64,000 nt of DNA from a bacterium. Its GTDB lineage: Bacteria; Planctomycetota; Planctomycetia; Pirellulales; Pirellulaceae. Below, in pieces: positions 17,331 to 26,816 of this stretch. Position numbers and translations under genes: made by a program. The stretch spans positions 1 to 64,000 of the forward strand of contig JAUIGN010000022.1 of assembly GCA_030430075.1 (NCBI GenBank). The letters are read 5' to 3'. How positions within the stretch are numbered: position 1 is the stretch's first letter; every line of letters starts with the position of its first letter. The notes below the pieces were generated by a model. The model did no database searches. It was not told the origin of the DNA and saw only the letters and a program-made list of their open reading frames with translations.

Positions 17331-19853
17331 GTGAAAGAGCGAAGTGGATGTCTGCCTGGTCGTTGCCCAATTCCTGGTCTGCAAGCCAGGTCCGGTGCAA
17401 CCGTACTCCCCATTCTCAGCCTCGTCCTGGTTAGCCTCTGGAGCGCCACGACGCACGGCTCGACGTTTACGGTCACCCCCAGCGAGATCGATCTCGCCGG
17501 CCGCTTCGCTCGGGCACAGGTCGTCGTTGCGGACCAGCCCGAGGGCGTTCCTCCCGAGCGTGCCGCGGACGTCACCAGGGCTGCCAAGTACGCCGCATCG
17601 AATCCGCAGGTCTTCACGGTGAGCGACCAAGGAGTTATCGTGCCGCTCGTCGATGGCGAAGCCTATCTGCAAGTGACCGTCGGCGGCTCGATGAAAGAGA
17701 TTCCGGTCCGGGTAAGCGGAATGGCGGAGCCGCGGCCAGTCGACTTCTCCACCGACGTCCGCCCCGTGATCGCCAAAGCGGGCTGCAACATGGGCGCCTG
17801 CCACGCAGCCCAACATGGCAAGGGCGGATTGAAGCTCTCGGTGTTTGGATTTGATCCCGCCAGCGATCACCGCTCCATTGCCCGCGATCGCCTGCAACGC
17901 CGAATCAATTTTATTGACCCGACCGAAAGCCTGTTTCTCCAGAAACCGACGATGCAGGTGCCCCACGGTGGCGGCATGCGGCTGCGGGCCGGGTCCCGCG
18001 ACCACGCATTGCTCGTTGCCTGGATCCGGCAAGGCGCGCCGGGCATCAATCAGGACTCACCGACGGTGACCAGGCTGGACGTTCACCCGAACCACCGCGT
18101 CGCCGGCGAGGGCAGTCCGCAGCAATTGCGGGTTGTGGCATCGTACAGTGACGGCGCCTCGCGCGATGTTACTTCGTTATGTAAATTCGATTCCACGGAT
18201 GACGGCGTCGTAGCGGTCACCGAAAGCGGCCTCGCCACAACCGTCGGCAGAGGTCAGGGCAACGTCATGGTCCGGTTTGAAGGCCACGCCGAACTGGCGA
18301 CGTTCGTCGTGCCGTACGCCGATTCAATCGAATTGGCAGGCTGGGTCAACAACAACGATGTCGATGAACTGGCAGCCCGGAAGTTTCGTGAACTGGGAAT
18401 CGAACCGGTGGGACTCAGCGACGACGCCACCTTCATTCGTCGGGCGTTCCTCGACGCGACCGGGTCCTTGCCGACCGCGGCACAAGTGCAGGCGTTTCTC
18501 GATTCCAAGCAACCGGACAAGCGAACGAACTTGATCGATGAACTGCTGGGCCTGACCGGCGATCCCCAGCGTGATATTCACAACGAGCGATACACCGCCT
18601 ATTGGACGCTGAAGTGGTCTGACTTGATTCGCAACACCAGCAACAAGTTGGGTGAGCAGGGCATGTGGGCGCTGCACAACTGGATTCGGCAGGCCTTCCG
18701 AGAAAACATGCCGTTCGATCAGTTCGTCCGGCACCTGGTCACCGGTACCGGTTCGATTTATTCGAACGGTCCTGCCAATTATTTTCGCATCAATCAGAAC
18801 TCGACTGATCTCACCGAAGCGACGTCACAGTTGTTTCTCGGCGTCCGCCTGGAATGTGCCAAGTGCCATCACCACCCGTTCGAGAAATACAGCCAGGACG
18901 ACTACTACGGATTTGCCGCGTTCTTTGCCCGAGTGGGAACGAAGAACAGCGAGGAATTCGGGCTCTTCGGCCGCGAACGCGTCGTGCTGGTCAAGCCTTC
19001 CGGCGAGGTTCGCAATCCGCGCAGCGGCAAGAATATGCTGCCAACCCCGCTGGGGGCGGACCCGGTCGACCACCCGCTCGACCGCCGCATCGCGTTGGCC
19101 GATTGGTTGACTTCCCGCGACAATCTGGGGTTCGCCAAAGCCGTGGTCAATCGGTACGTACGCGCCCTGCTGGGCCGCGGCCTGGTCGAACCGGTGGATG
19201 ACTTACGCTCGACGAACCCGCCCAGTAATCCGGCCCTGATGAGTGCACTGGCGGAAGAGCTTATCGCCAACGACTTCGATCTCAAACAACTGATGCGGAC
19301 AATCATGACGTCGCGACTCTACCAGTTGGACTCGCAACCGTCACCGGCAAACGCCGCGGATGACCGCTTCTACAGCCACTTTCAAGTGAAGCGGCTCGCG
19401 GCGGAGCCGCTGCTGGATAGCATTGACCAGGTCACGGGAGTGCCAACGAAGTTCAAGAGCCTGCCGCTCGGCACGCGGGCCATCGATTTGCCGGACGCGG
19501 AATATCCCAACTACTTCCTGACAACGTTTGCCAAGCCGCGACGGGCCAGTGTCTGCGAATGCGAGCGGTCGCCGGACGAAAGTCTGGGACAAGCGTTGCA
19601 CGGGCTCAACGGCGAAATCATTACCCAGAAGATCGCCCACAAAAACGGCACCATCGCCCAACTGGTTGCCGAAGAGAAGCCGGCTGAGGAGATCATCTCC
19701 CAAATCTACCTGAACGCACTCTGCCGGCCGGCGACCACGGACGAACTGGACCAGTTGAAACCTCTCCTGGAGGAATCGCCTGCCCCAACAGAGTTCTACC
19801 AGGACCTGTTGTGGGCCTTGATTAACTCGAAACACTTTCTCTTCGTCCACTAA
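17331..19853 (+). CDS. DUF1549/DUF1553 secreted cytochrome-like protein (planctomycete PSCyt type)
   Basis: 840 residues starting at GTG 17331, supported by GGAGG seven bases upstream. A signal segment (VLPILSLVLVSLWSATTHG) precedes a bacterial Ig-like region. A cytochrome-like motif CNMGACH follows (Cys152, Cys157, His158). A second Ig-like domain leads into DUF1549 (about 350-560), which ends with the hallmark ECAKCHHHPFEKYSQDDYYG. DUF1553 follows (HPLDRRIALADWLTSRDN, VNRYVRALLGRGLVEPVDDL). Periplasmic. The heme-type cysteines suggest electron transfer; the reaction is not established for the family. Followed after 458 bp by a PPC-repeat gene on the same strand, a common pairing. Confidence 0.92.
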   Translation: MKERSGCLPGRCPIPGLQARSGATVLPILSLVLVSLWSATTHGSTFTVTPSEIDLAGRFARAQVVVADQPEGVPPERAADVTRAAKYAASNPQVFTVSDQGVIVPLVDGEAYLQVTVGGSMKEIPVRVSGMAEPRPVDFSTDVRPVIAKAGCNMGACHAAQHGKGGLKLSVFGFDPASDHRSIARDRLQRRINFIDPTESLFLQKPTMQVPHGGGMRLRAGSRDHALLVAWIRQGAPGINQDSPTVTRLDVHPNHRVAGEGSPQQLRVVASYSDGASRDVTSLCKFDSTDDGVVAVTESGLATTVGRGQGNVMVRFEGHAELATFVVPYADSIELAGWVNNNDVDELAARKFRELGIEPVGLSDDATFIRRAFLDATGSLPTAAQVQAFLDSKQPDKRTNLIDELLGLTGDPQRDIHNERYTAYWTLKWSDLIRNTSNKLGEQGMWALHNWIRQAFRENMPFDQFVRHLVTGTGSIYSNGPANYFRINQNSTDLTEATSQLFLGVRLECAKCHHHPFEKYSQDDYYGFAAFFARVGTKNSEEFGLFGRERVVLVKPSGEVRNPRSGKNMLPTPLGADPVDHPLDRRIALADWLTSRDNLGFAKAVVNRYVRALLGRGLVEPVDDLRSTNPPSNPALMSALAEELIANDFDLKQLMRTIMTSRLYQLDSQPSPANAADDRFYSHFQVKRLAAEPLLDSIDQVTGVPTKFKSLPLGTRAIDLPDAEYPNYFLTTFAKPRRASVCECERSPDESLGQALHGLNGEIITQKIAHKNGTIAQLVAEEKPAEEIISQIYLNALCRPATTDELDQLKPLLEESPAPTEFYQDLLWALINSKHFLFVH

Positions 19854-19866
19854 CCCACCATCATTC

Positions 19867-20030
19867 ATGAACGAACAACGATTCAGTGCAGGTCGGTGCG
19901 TCCCAATCGTTTGTGGTGAAGTTCTGCCAAGGGCTGCGCCTCTCAGCCGGCACGCGCCAGACTCCGGTTTCCTCGGCGACCAACGCAACCGGGGCGAACG
20001 CCCCACGGCTGATGAATGATCCTGGCGAAC
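19867..20030 (+). repeat. Dispersed intergenic repeat, copy 3 (plus orientation)
   Basis: Good copy: AACAACGATTCAGTGCAGGT, CCCAATCGTTTGTGGTGAAG, CAACCGGGGCGAACGCCCCA, CGGCTGATGAATGATCC. It begins about 13 bp after the DUF1549/1553 stop. Confidence 0.8.
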
Positions 20031-20096
20031 ATTCGCGAGCTGATCGTCCGCTCCCGTCGGTCGCACAAACCTGAATCGAAATGAACGACGGCCGCC

Positions 20097-20208
20097 TCAC
20101 AACAATCAAGCTTCACAACAATCAAGCTTCACAACAATCAAGCCTCACAACAATCAAGCCTCACAAGCAACCAAGCCTCACAAGCAACCAAGCCTCACAA
20201 GCAATCAG
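20097..20208 (+). repeat. 16/17-bp tandem repeat, about seven units
   Basis: Four 16-bp units of TCACAACAATCAAGCY (two end in CT, two in CC), then two 17-bp units TCACAAGCAACCAAGCC and a partial seventh. A/C-rich on the plus strand, unlike the GC-rich surroundings. It lies 104 bp before the PPC-protein start, within its probable leader or promoter. Confidence 0.95.
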
Positions 20209-20311
20209 CGTCGCGGTGTACCGCCGGCCGCACGTAACGTCCCACGTTCTCACGCCGCCGCCCTAACAGGCCACCGCCTTCCTTCGCTCGGACCGTCAGC
20301 GAGAACCTGTC

Positions 20312-22405
20312 ATGATCCAATCCTATCGACCATTGATCACCGCCACGGCACTGGCCATTGCGGCCGCGACGAGCCTGACCGCGCCGGCCGTCGCGCAAAC
20401 CGGTTATCCGATGTTGATGAGCTTGAAGCCGGTCGCCGCGCAACGCGGCCAGGAGTCCGAGCATCTGATCAAGTCGCGGTACACGATGTTCGGCGCTTAC
20501 CAGGTGCTCGTTTCGGGCGAAGGAGTGACCGGGGAGATCGTCCACCCCGAAGTGAAAGAGGGCGAAGAGCCCAAACTGCAAGAGATGCGTGTTCGCTTCC
20601 GCGTGGCGGACGGGGCCCTGCCGGGCGTCCGCGACTACCGGATTGTCGCTCCCAACGGCGTCAGCACCTTGGGGCAGATCGTCATCGTCGAAACGCCGGT
20701 CGTTGTCGAAACGGGCGACAACAATGGGGCGGACCAGGCCCAAGAAGTGGCCCTGCCGCAGACGATCTGCGGGGCAATCGAGAAGGCCGAGGACGTCGAC
20801 GTCTACAAGTTTTCGGTGCGGGCGGGCGAAGCTTACTCGTTTCACGTCCGCTCGCAGCGACTACAGGATCGCATCCACGACCTGCAGCAGCACGTCGATC
20901 CGATTCTCACGCTTCGTCACGCCAACGGCTCAACATTGGCCGCTTCGGACAACTACTTCCATGGCGATCCGTTCATTCACCACCAATTCGAACAAGCGGG
21001 TGAGTATTTCCTGGAGATTCGCGATGCGCGCTACCAGGGAAACGCGTACTGGGAATACAGCATTGAAGCGTCCAGCGAACCGTTTGTAACCAACGTGTTT
21101 CCCATGGGTTTGGCCCGGGGCCAGGCGGCCAAGCTGGAGTACGTTGGCCATCGCCTGGATTCCCAATCGGAAAGTTTTCTCACGGTCGCACGCGACGCGC
21201 AGACGGGCCCACGGTGGAGAGGACTTCCACTGGGCGAGAAGCGGACCAACCCGGCCCCGGTCGTCGTCAGCAAACTGCCGGTCGTTGTCGAGCGGGCGGA
21301 TGCGAACGAGACGGCTCAGGCCGGCCAGCTGGTCGCGCTGCCCACCGGAATCAGCGGGCGAATCTCCGCCCCGAACGACATCGACTGCTACCGCTTTGCC
21401 GCGATGAAGGGAGAACGATACTCGTTCCAAGTCGTCGCCCGCCGATACCAGTCGCAGCTCGACTCGCATCTCCGCATCCTGGACGACTCGGGCAAGCAGT
21501 TGTCGCTAAACGACGATATGAAGTTGGGAAAACGTACGTTTTCGGACTCCTGGATCGAGAACTGGCAAGCGCCGGCGGATGGCATTTACGCTGTCGAGAT
21601 TCGTGACCTGCACTTGCGGGGCGGGCCGGAGTTTGTCTACCACCTGCAAGCGACGCGAGCAACTCCCTACTTTGAGCTCTATGTGGACACCGACAAGACG
21701 CAGTTGACGCCGGGAACCAATGGTGTGATTTTCGTCCGCGCCGTCCGCAAGAATGGCTTCGCCGGTGAAATCCAACTCGGAATTGACGGCCTTCCGGCAG
21801 GGGTCGTGGCCCAATGCGGCAAGATCCTGGCTGGCAAGGGACAGGATGGCTGCATCGTCCTCCAGGCAGAGCCGGAGGCGCAGCCGGCGGCCGCCAACGT
21901 CACGATCCTCGGTACCGGCACCAGCGAAGCGGGCGCCTCGCTGGCCGCCACCGCTTCGCCGTACCAGGAGACGTATCAACCGGGAGGCGGCCGGGGTCAT
22001 TGGCCGGTGGAAATGCACACGGTCGCCATCGGCAGCCCCAGCGATGTGCGGGCCGTTCACATCGACAAGGCACAACTCACGTTGAAGCCGGGTGAATCGC
22101 AACGGATTGGTGTGACGATCGAACGCGCTGAGGGCTTTGAGAAGAACGTCTCGCTCGACGTGACCTACAACCACCTCAACAGCGTCTACGGCAACCCGCT
22201 GCCGCCCGGTGTCACTCTGGACAAGAAGAACAGCAAAACGCTGCTGACAGGCAAGACGACCGAAGGGCATATCACGCTGACCGCCGCCAAGGACGCCCAA
22301 CCCGTGGAAGCTCAGCAGATTTGCATCATGGCCCATATTTCGCTCAACTTCGTCATGAAGGCAACCTACACGTCCGAGCCGATCCGCGTGTCGATCGCTG
22401 AATAG
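20312..22405 (+). CDS. Secreted PPC-domain repeat protein
   Basis: 697 residues with a clear signal peptide (ITATALAIAAATSLTAPAVA). Two bacterial pre-peptidase C-terminal (PPC) beta-sandwich domains are visible: about 150-255 (AEDVDVYKFSVRAGEAYSFH, GEYFLEIRDARYQGNAYWEY) and about 350-450 (NDIDCYRFAAMKGERYSFQV, DGIYAVEIRDLHLRGGPEFV). An N-terminal Ig-like segment and a C-terminal beta-rich section complete it. PPC domains help folding, secretion or substrate binding. The neighbouring DUF1549/1553 gene on the same strand suggests joint export and function, as in other planctomycetes. No catalytic motif seen. Confidence 0.88.
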   Translation: MIQSYRPLITATALAIAAATSLTAPAVAQTGYPMLMSLKPVAAQRGQESEHLIKSRYTMFGAYQVLVSGEGVTGEIVHPEVKEGEEPKLQEMRVRFRVADGALPGVRDYRIVAPNGVSTLGQIVIVETPVVVETGDNNGADQAQEVALPQTICGAIEKAEDVDVYKFSVRAGEAYSFHVRSQRLQDRIHDLQQHVDPILTLRHANGSTLAASDNYFHGDPFIHHQFEQAGEYFLEIRDARYQGNAYWEYSIEASSEPFVTNVFPMGLARGQAAKLEYVGHRLDSQSESFLTVARDAQTGPRWRGLPLGEKRTNPAPVVVSKLPVVVERADANETAQAGQLVALPTGISGRISAPNDIDCYRFAAMKGERYSFQVVARRYQSQLDSHLRILDDSGKQLSLNDDMKLGKRTFSDSWIENWQAPADGIYAVEIRDLHLRGGPEFVYHLQATRATPYFELYVDTDKTQLTPGTNGVIFVRAVRKNGFAGEIQLGIDGLPAGVVAQCGKILAGKGQDGCIVLQAEPEAQPAAANVTILGTGTSEAGASLAATASPYQETYQPGGGRGHWPVEMHTVAIGSPSDVRAVHIDKAQLTLKPGESQRIGVTIERAEGFEKNVSLDVTYNHLNSVYGNPLPPGVTLDKKNSKTLLTGKTTEGHITLTAAKDAQPVEAQQICIMAHISLNFVMKATYTSEPIRVSIAE

Positions 22406-22436
22406 CTGCCGCTCCTGGAGAGTCTTGCCTGTGATT

Positions 22437-22535
22437 ACGCTAACGCCGCTTAGCCGCAATACCGTTCACTCGAATCGCGTGATCGCAGTTTGAAATGTCA
22501 TGCAAAGCATGACCTACGGAATTGCGGAAGCCGGT
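22437..22535 (+). repeat. Hairpin repeat element, copy 1
   Basis: Contains the perfect hairpin GTCATGC-AAA-GCATGAC at 22497-22513 followed by CTACGGAATTGCGGAA. The upstream flank (TAACGCCGCTTAGCCGCAAT ACCGTTCACT) resembles that of the copy at 26641 and the start of the module after the dispersed repeat at 4229. Confidence 0.8.
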
Positions 22536-22639
22536 GCATGCATCCTCAACGTGTTGAATGACTCAAAGATGTCTCGGAGCCAGATCCTGGTTCGCTCCCC
22601 TCGTGACTGTGGCACTGCCACGCTAGAAAGGAGACCACC

Positions 22640-24016
22640 ATGCCCTGCACCCGTCACGGTTGGGTCACCGCACTCTGTCTTTTCATCGGCCTTTGCCTGC
22701 TTGGGGTTCCCGTGGCTGCGCGTTCCGCCGAGCTGCGAATCGCTCCCTTCGAAGTCGACATCTCGCCTCCCATCGGCAGCCCGGTGGCCTACGCGCCGAC
22801 CCGCAAGATCGTCGATCCGATTAGCGCCCGCGGGATCGTGCTCAGCGGTGCCGGCAAACCGATTGTCCTCTGCGCTGTCGACTACATCGGGATCGGAAAT
22901 GGTGGATTTTCAGCGTGGCGGGAAGGCCTGGCCAAGGCGGCCGGGACAAGCGTTGAACGCGTGGCGGTGCACACGCTGCACCAACACGACACCCCTCGTT
23001 GCGACTTCACTGCATCGCAGATTCTGGCGGAACGGGGTCGCGAAGCACAGCATTTCGACGATGCTTATCTCCGCCGTACCATCGCCCGCACCAGCGCGGC
23101 GATCGAAGCGGCGATTCCCCGGGGCCGCGCCGTGACGCACCTGGGTGTCGGCAGCGCCAAGATTGAGAAAGTCGCATCGAACCGCCGCTTGCTGGGTGAC
23201 GACGGACGAGTGAAATTGATGCGGTGGAGCAAATCGACCAACGCCGCCGCAATCGCTGCCCCTGAAGGCGTCATTGACCCGCTGCTGAGACTGGTCGGAT
23301 TCTTCCAGGATGACAAGCTGATTTCCTGCCTGACCTACTACGCCACGCACCCGCAAAGCTATTACGGTCAGGGTGATGTGACGTGCGAATTTGTCGGGTT
23401 GGCCCGCAATGCCCGCCAACAAGCCCTGCATGGCGCGCTGCACGTTCATTTCAGCGGCGCCGGCGGAAACGTCGCCGCAGGCAAGTACAACGACGGCTCG
23501 ACCGGTCGCCGACCGGTCCTCGCAGCACGCCTGGAAAGAGGGATGCAAGCCGCCTGGGAGAACATCGAACGCGTCGCCCTCTCGGCCGACGAAGTCGAAT
23601 GGCGTGTCGCGCCGGTCGCATTGCCGCCCGCCGAACATCTCAAAGAACAACAGCTCCTGCAAATCCTCGATCAGTCCCCGACTGAGCAAACCAGCCTGTT
23701 GTCGGCAGCTTCGCATCTTGCCTGGCTGCGGCGATGCCGGGCCGGTGATACGATCGACCTGACCTGCCTCAAGTTGGGAACGACGTACCTGTTGCACATG
23801 CCGGGCGAACTGTTTGTCGAATATCAATTGGCGGCCGCCAAAATGCGACCCCGGGACTTCGTCTGCATGGCCGCTTACGGAGACTATGGTCCAGGCTACA
23901 TCGGAACCGAGATTGCCTACAGCCAGGGCGGCTACGAGACAAGTCCGCGGGCGTCGAGGGTCGCGCCGGAGGTCGAACAGGTGATGATGACCGGCCTGCG
24001 CGAGCTTCTCAAATGA
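22640..24016 (+). CDS. Neutral/alkaline ceramidase-like secreted protein
   Basis: 458 residues; ATG 22640 has AAAGGAG seven bases upstream. Signal peptide MPCTRHGWVTALCLFIGLCL with cleavage near ARSA. The mature start (LRIAPFEVDISPPIGSPVAY) and blocks VAVHTLHQHDTPRCDF, FLTYYATHPQSYYGQGDVTC-like region, FSGAGGNVAAGKYNDGS and FVCMAAYGDYGPGYIGTE match the N-terminal domain of neutral ceramidase-like proteins, which use zinc and His residues. The typical HTHSGP-type motif is altered to HTLHQHDTP. It may hydrolyse an amide or ester outside the cell, but planctomycete members are uncharacterised. No partner gene beside it. Confidence 0.8.
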   Translation: MPCTRHGWVTALCLFIGLCLLGVPVAARSAELRIAPFEVDISPPIGSPVAYAPTRKIVDPISARGIVLSGAGKPIVLCAVDYIGIGNGGFSAWREGLAKAAGTSVERVAVHTLHQHDTPRCDFTASQILAERGREAQHFDDAYLRRTIARTSAAIEAAIPRGRAVTHLGVGSAKIEKVASNRRLLGDDGRVKLMRWSKSTNAAAIAAPEGVIDPLLRLVGFFQDDKLISCLTYYATHPQSYYGQGDVTCEFVGLARNARQQALHGALHVHFSGAGGNVAAGKYNDGSTGRRPVLAARLERGMQAAWENIERVALSADEVEWRVAPVALPPAEHLKEQQLLQILDQSPTEQTSLLSAASHLAWLRRCRAGDTIDLTCLKLGTTYLLHMPGELFVEYQLAAAKMRPRDFVCMAAYGDYGPGYIGTEIAYSQGGYETSPRASRVAPEVEQVMMTGLRELLK

Positions 24017-24089
24017 CGGGCCACGAGCTGGCAGACGGGGAGGTTTTACTGAGCCCGACGCATCCCCGCTGAGCAACGAACCGGGCCGA

Positions 24090-25643
24090 TCAATTGCCGG
24101 TAAACCTCAGCGAGTAGAGATCCGCATCGGACATCGCGAACCGCACCCGAACGGGCGTCCCGGCCAGTGCGCCCAGCTCGGACTTGCCGTTCCATTTGAC
24201 GGTCCGCGCAATGTGATCTCCGTAGATCGGGTCGCAGTCCTCGAGCGAGTAGCCGTCGATGGCGCGGCCCTCCGCGTCCTCAAGTTGGACGCGCATCTCT
24301 CCGGCCGCGCTGGTTGAATAGTTGATCTCCAGCATCGTCCCACGAAAGCTGACCGGTTTGGTTACGAACTGTCCCGTCTCCAGCGGCGCGTTGACGGACA
24401 CAAAGCCGTCGATCCGCAGCACGTAACGTCGTCCGCCGGTCAGGAAAATCGACATCTCCGTGGAGCTGGTGGGGTGAATACCAATCGCAGCGTAGTTCGC
24501 TCGATTCGCCCAACCGGCGCTGCCGATGCCTGGCCGAATGAATGACTGCGTGAACTCTCGATCAAAACGGTTTCCTCCCCGCGTCGTCATCAGCAGGATG
24601 TCGGTCGCAGCGCCCCGATTGGCCATGAACCGAGTTGGCAGCGCGACATAGATGTGTGGCGCCCGGTAGTAGGGCTGCGTGCAGGGTGTGTAAAGATGTT
24701 CGCCGGGGAGATTCGCTTCCATCTCGACAAACGGCGTCCAGTTGACGAAGTCCTGAGACGTCGTGCGGGCGATGCCCCGATAGCCCTTGATGAAGCGGCG
24801 GAAATAGCAGACGTAGGCCTCTTCCGCGTCTGACCAGAAGGCGTAGTTCTGCGAATCGAAGTACTTTCCCCAGTCCTCAGGAATCACGGGTTCATCACGC
24901 AGTCTTGTCCAGTGGATGCCGTCGGGGGAAACATAGGCCTTGAGGCCGCCTGGCCCGCGCCGGCTGCGGACTTCGAGGTGTTCCTTGTGCGGCTGGTAGG
25001 CCAATCCTCCCAATCCCTTGTAACGCTCGGCGGCCGGTACCCCCGGGCGTGTATCAATGAAGGGCGTGAAGTTGTGGTTCACCAGGAACTCGTTCATCAA
25101 CACGACATTTCCCGCGGGAAACGTCGGATGGTCCTGATAGATGCCCAGCCGCGGCAAGACCCATGCGATTCCATCGCTGCTCTCTGCGTAGAGCGTCACT
25201 TCACCTTCGTGGTACTGCTCCCAACCCTTCTTCCAATGGTTGCCGGGAACCGTGTCTCCACGATAGTAGAACTGAAATTTCGTACCGTCCCTGAGGACGG
25301 TCGCATAATGACCGTGCGGTCGCGGCGGAGAGACCGGCGGCATGAGCTGTGGCGTATGCAATTTGAGCGACGTGCCTGCCAACGTCCCGACCAGGTAGCG
25401 GTCGACGAACAATTCTCGCCTCGAACCAATCTCGATGACGGCAGGCGTCTCCTCGGCGGACGCGGGCGCGGATCGGCCGAGCGAACCCGCTGAGAAAATC
25501 ACGGCGGCCACGCACAGCCTGACGAACAGGTCAACGATCGCGTCGCCCTTCGCTCCGGCAACGTAACGTGAGCTTGGCGAGCACAATCGATCCGACACCG
25601 TGGCAGTGATTCGCCCGTTCGTTGATCGGCGACATCGACCCAT
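24090..25643 (-). CDS. Secreted five-bladed beta-propeller glycoside-hydrolase-like protein
   Basis: 517 residues from the ATG at 25643, which has GAGGAAAT just upstream; the frame remains open further 5' but without a good start. An N-terminal hydrophobic segment (LFVRLCVAAVIFSAGSLG) is probably the signal sequence after a longer basic stretch. The body has repeated propeller-like strands (GHYATVLRDGTKFQFYYRGD, VTLYAESSDGIAWVLPRLGI, LKAYVSPDGIHWTRLRDEPV, YAFWSDAEEAYVCYFRRFIK, RTTSQDFVNWTPFVEMEANL), the pattern of GH32/43/130-like proteins. A C-terminal beta-sandwich follows. Possibly acts on or binds extracellular polysaccharide; the catalytic acids are not assigned. Convergent with the ceramidase-like gene. 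Confidence 0.8.
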   Translation of the reverse strand: MGRCRRSTNGRITATVSDRLCSPSSRYVAGAKGDAIVDLFVRLCVAAVIFSAGSLGRSAPASAEETPAVIEIGSRRELFVDRYLVGTLAGTSLKLHTPQLMPPVSPPRPHGHYATVLRDGTKFQFYYRGDTVPGNHWKKGWEQYHEGEVTLYAESSDGIAWVLPRLGIYQDHPTFPAGNVVLMNEFLVNHNFTPFIDTRPGVPAAERYKGLGGLAYQPHKEHLEVRSRRGPGGLKAYVSPDGIHWTRLRDEPVIPEDWGKYFDSQNYAFWSDAEEAYVCYFRRFIKGYRGIARTTSQDFVNWTPFVEMEANLPGEHLYTPCTQPYYRAPHIYVALPTRFMANRGAATDILLMTTRGGNRFDREFTQSFIRPGIGSAGWANRANYAAIGIHPTSSTEMSIFLTGGRRYVLRIDGFVSVNAPLETGQFVTKPVSFRGTMLEINYSTSAAGEMRVQLEDAEGRAIDGYSLEDCDPIYGDHIARTVKWNGKSELGALAGTPVRVRFAMSDADLYSLRFTGN

Positions 25644-25908
25644 AATTTCCTCGCTGGTACAACGTGAACTGCGGTGGCTACAGGCGAATCGAAGCAGTCG
25701 TTTTTCCGTCATTGCATTTGCTCTGCGGTGCCTGTCGTAATCCGGTCTGGCATGAGGCCGGAACGTGCGATCAATCCACTTCCGCACGCCCGCGCCACTG
25801 AATCTATCTTGCTTCGCTCCTCGGCGATTCGCCCAAGTCCGCTCGGCCCCAACCCTGATTGATCGCAGTCGGTCGGCGGACGTTGAGCGGTTGGTGGACG
25901 GACAATCG

Positions 25909-26406
25909 TCACATTCCCAAGCACGCAATCAACCGATCGAAATCCTGATTGGCGGGGAAGAGGGCCGAGGACAAGAGGACCTTGCGGCGACCATGTTTGA
26001 TCTGTAGCTGCTTGACAAACCCCATGCTGAACTCGGCCAGCTTGACTTCCGACAAGGGCAATTCCAGCTCTGCGCTCGAATAGATCCCCTTCGGAACAAT
26101 GATCGTCGCCTTGGTCAGAACGACGCGCTGCGGTGACTTCCGGCGCATCCACGTCGTCACGACCGCCGAAACAACCGCCGCCAACGCGCCCACCGAAAAT
26201 ATTTCAATAATCACGGTCGCGGACCATGGTTCCAGCGGGTGACCATTCATTTCCCAACCTTCGTTGAAGAAGATACCGACCGGGACCCCGATGACACCAA
26301 TGGTCGCCGGCAGCAGCAGCATCCAGAGAAAGCCCCGCCGAAACCTGCCGTACTCGGATTGAAAAATCGGCGGTTCACCCGCCACGCTGGGTTGGTTCGA
26401 CCCCAT
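25909..26406 (-). CDS. Two-TM membrane protein with PH-like cytoplasmic domain
   Basis: 165 residues, start ATG 26406. Two membrane segments (about 27-48 FLWMLLLPATIGVIGVPVGI and 64-86 TVIIEIFSVGALAAVVSAVV), then a beta-rich C-terminal domain (VVLTKATIIVPKGIYSSAEL, GRRKVLLSSALFPANQDFDR) that resembles bacterial PH-like (bPH) domains. Lies 265 bp upstream of the propeller gene on the same strand. Function unknown. Similar small proteins occur widely; no motif decides a role. Confidence 0.7.
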   Translation of the reverse strand: MGSNQPSVAGEPPIFQSEYGRFRRGFLWMLLLPATIGVIGVPVGIFFNEGWEMNGHPLEPWSATVIIEIFSVGALAAVVSAVVTTWMRRKSPQRVVLTKATIIVPKGIYSSAELELPLSEVKLAEFSMGFVKQLQIKHGRRKVLLSSALFPANQDFDRLIACLGM

Positions 26407-26559
26407 TCCTGTCGTCCTTCGTCTCTGTGTGTCCCCGGTTCACGAACGTCGCCAGACGGTAGCATAACGTGCCGACCGGCTGGCGACCTCAGCCACAAGC
26501 GAAAAGCCGCAACGATTGCGGTCAACGAATGAACAACTCAATGATAACTTCGGTATGAG

Positions 26560-26640
26560 AGAGGGGCACGGTCCCGAGTTAATCTCGGCGATCGACGGCA
26601 CCGCTGCGAACGCCTAACGGCTGATGAATCATCCGTGTTA
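26560..26640 (+). repeat. Partial dispersed repeat
   Basis: Retains the 3' part only: CTCGGCGATCGACGGCACCG, GCGAACGCCTAACGGCTGAT and GAATCATCCG. Directly joined to a hairpin element, as at 4083-4248. Confidence 0.65.
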
Positions 26641-26720
26641 CCGTCAATACCGGTGAACCGGAATCCGGTGATCGTACGGCATGTCATGCGAAGCATGACC
26701 TACGGAGGTGCGGAACTGCG
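26641..26720 (+). repeat. Hairpin repeat element, copy 2
   Basis: GTCATGC-GAA-GCATGAC at 26683-26699 followed by CTACGGAGGTGCGGAA. Its 5' flank (CCGTCAATACCGGTGAACCG) parallels copy 1. Confidence 0.8.
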
Positions 26721-26745
26721 TCATGCCGCGCCGACCACACCGGCT

Positions 26746-26778
26746 CCCCTCGCCCCCAACTGGTCTGGGGGCGAGGGG
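26746..26778. terminator. Perfect 12-bp stem hairpin beyond the giant gene
   Basis: CCCCTCGCCCCC and GGGGGCGAGGGG with a 9-base loop, 39 bp past the minus-strand stop of the giant surface gene. Strong enough to act as a transcription barrier, but there is no T-run on either strand, so it is not a canonical intrinsic terminator. Sequences of this kind also occur as repeats in other GC-rich genomes. Confidence 0.5.
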
Positions 26779-26816
26779 CCGGGAGTGGAGGGGCCGCACC
26801 ATCCTTGCACCAACGT

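Noticed and set aside
26746..26778. Canonical intrinsic terminator
   Set aside because: Stem is perfect but there is no T-run; listed only as a hairpin with possible terminator role.
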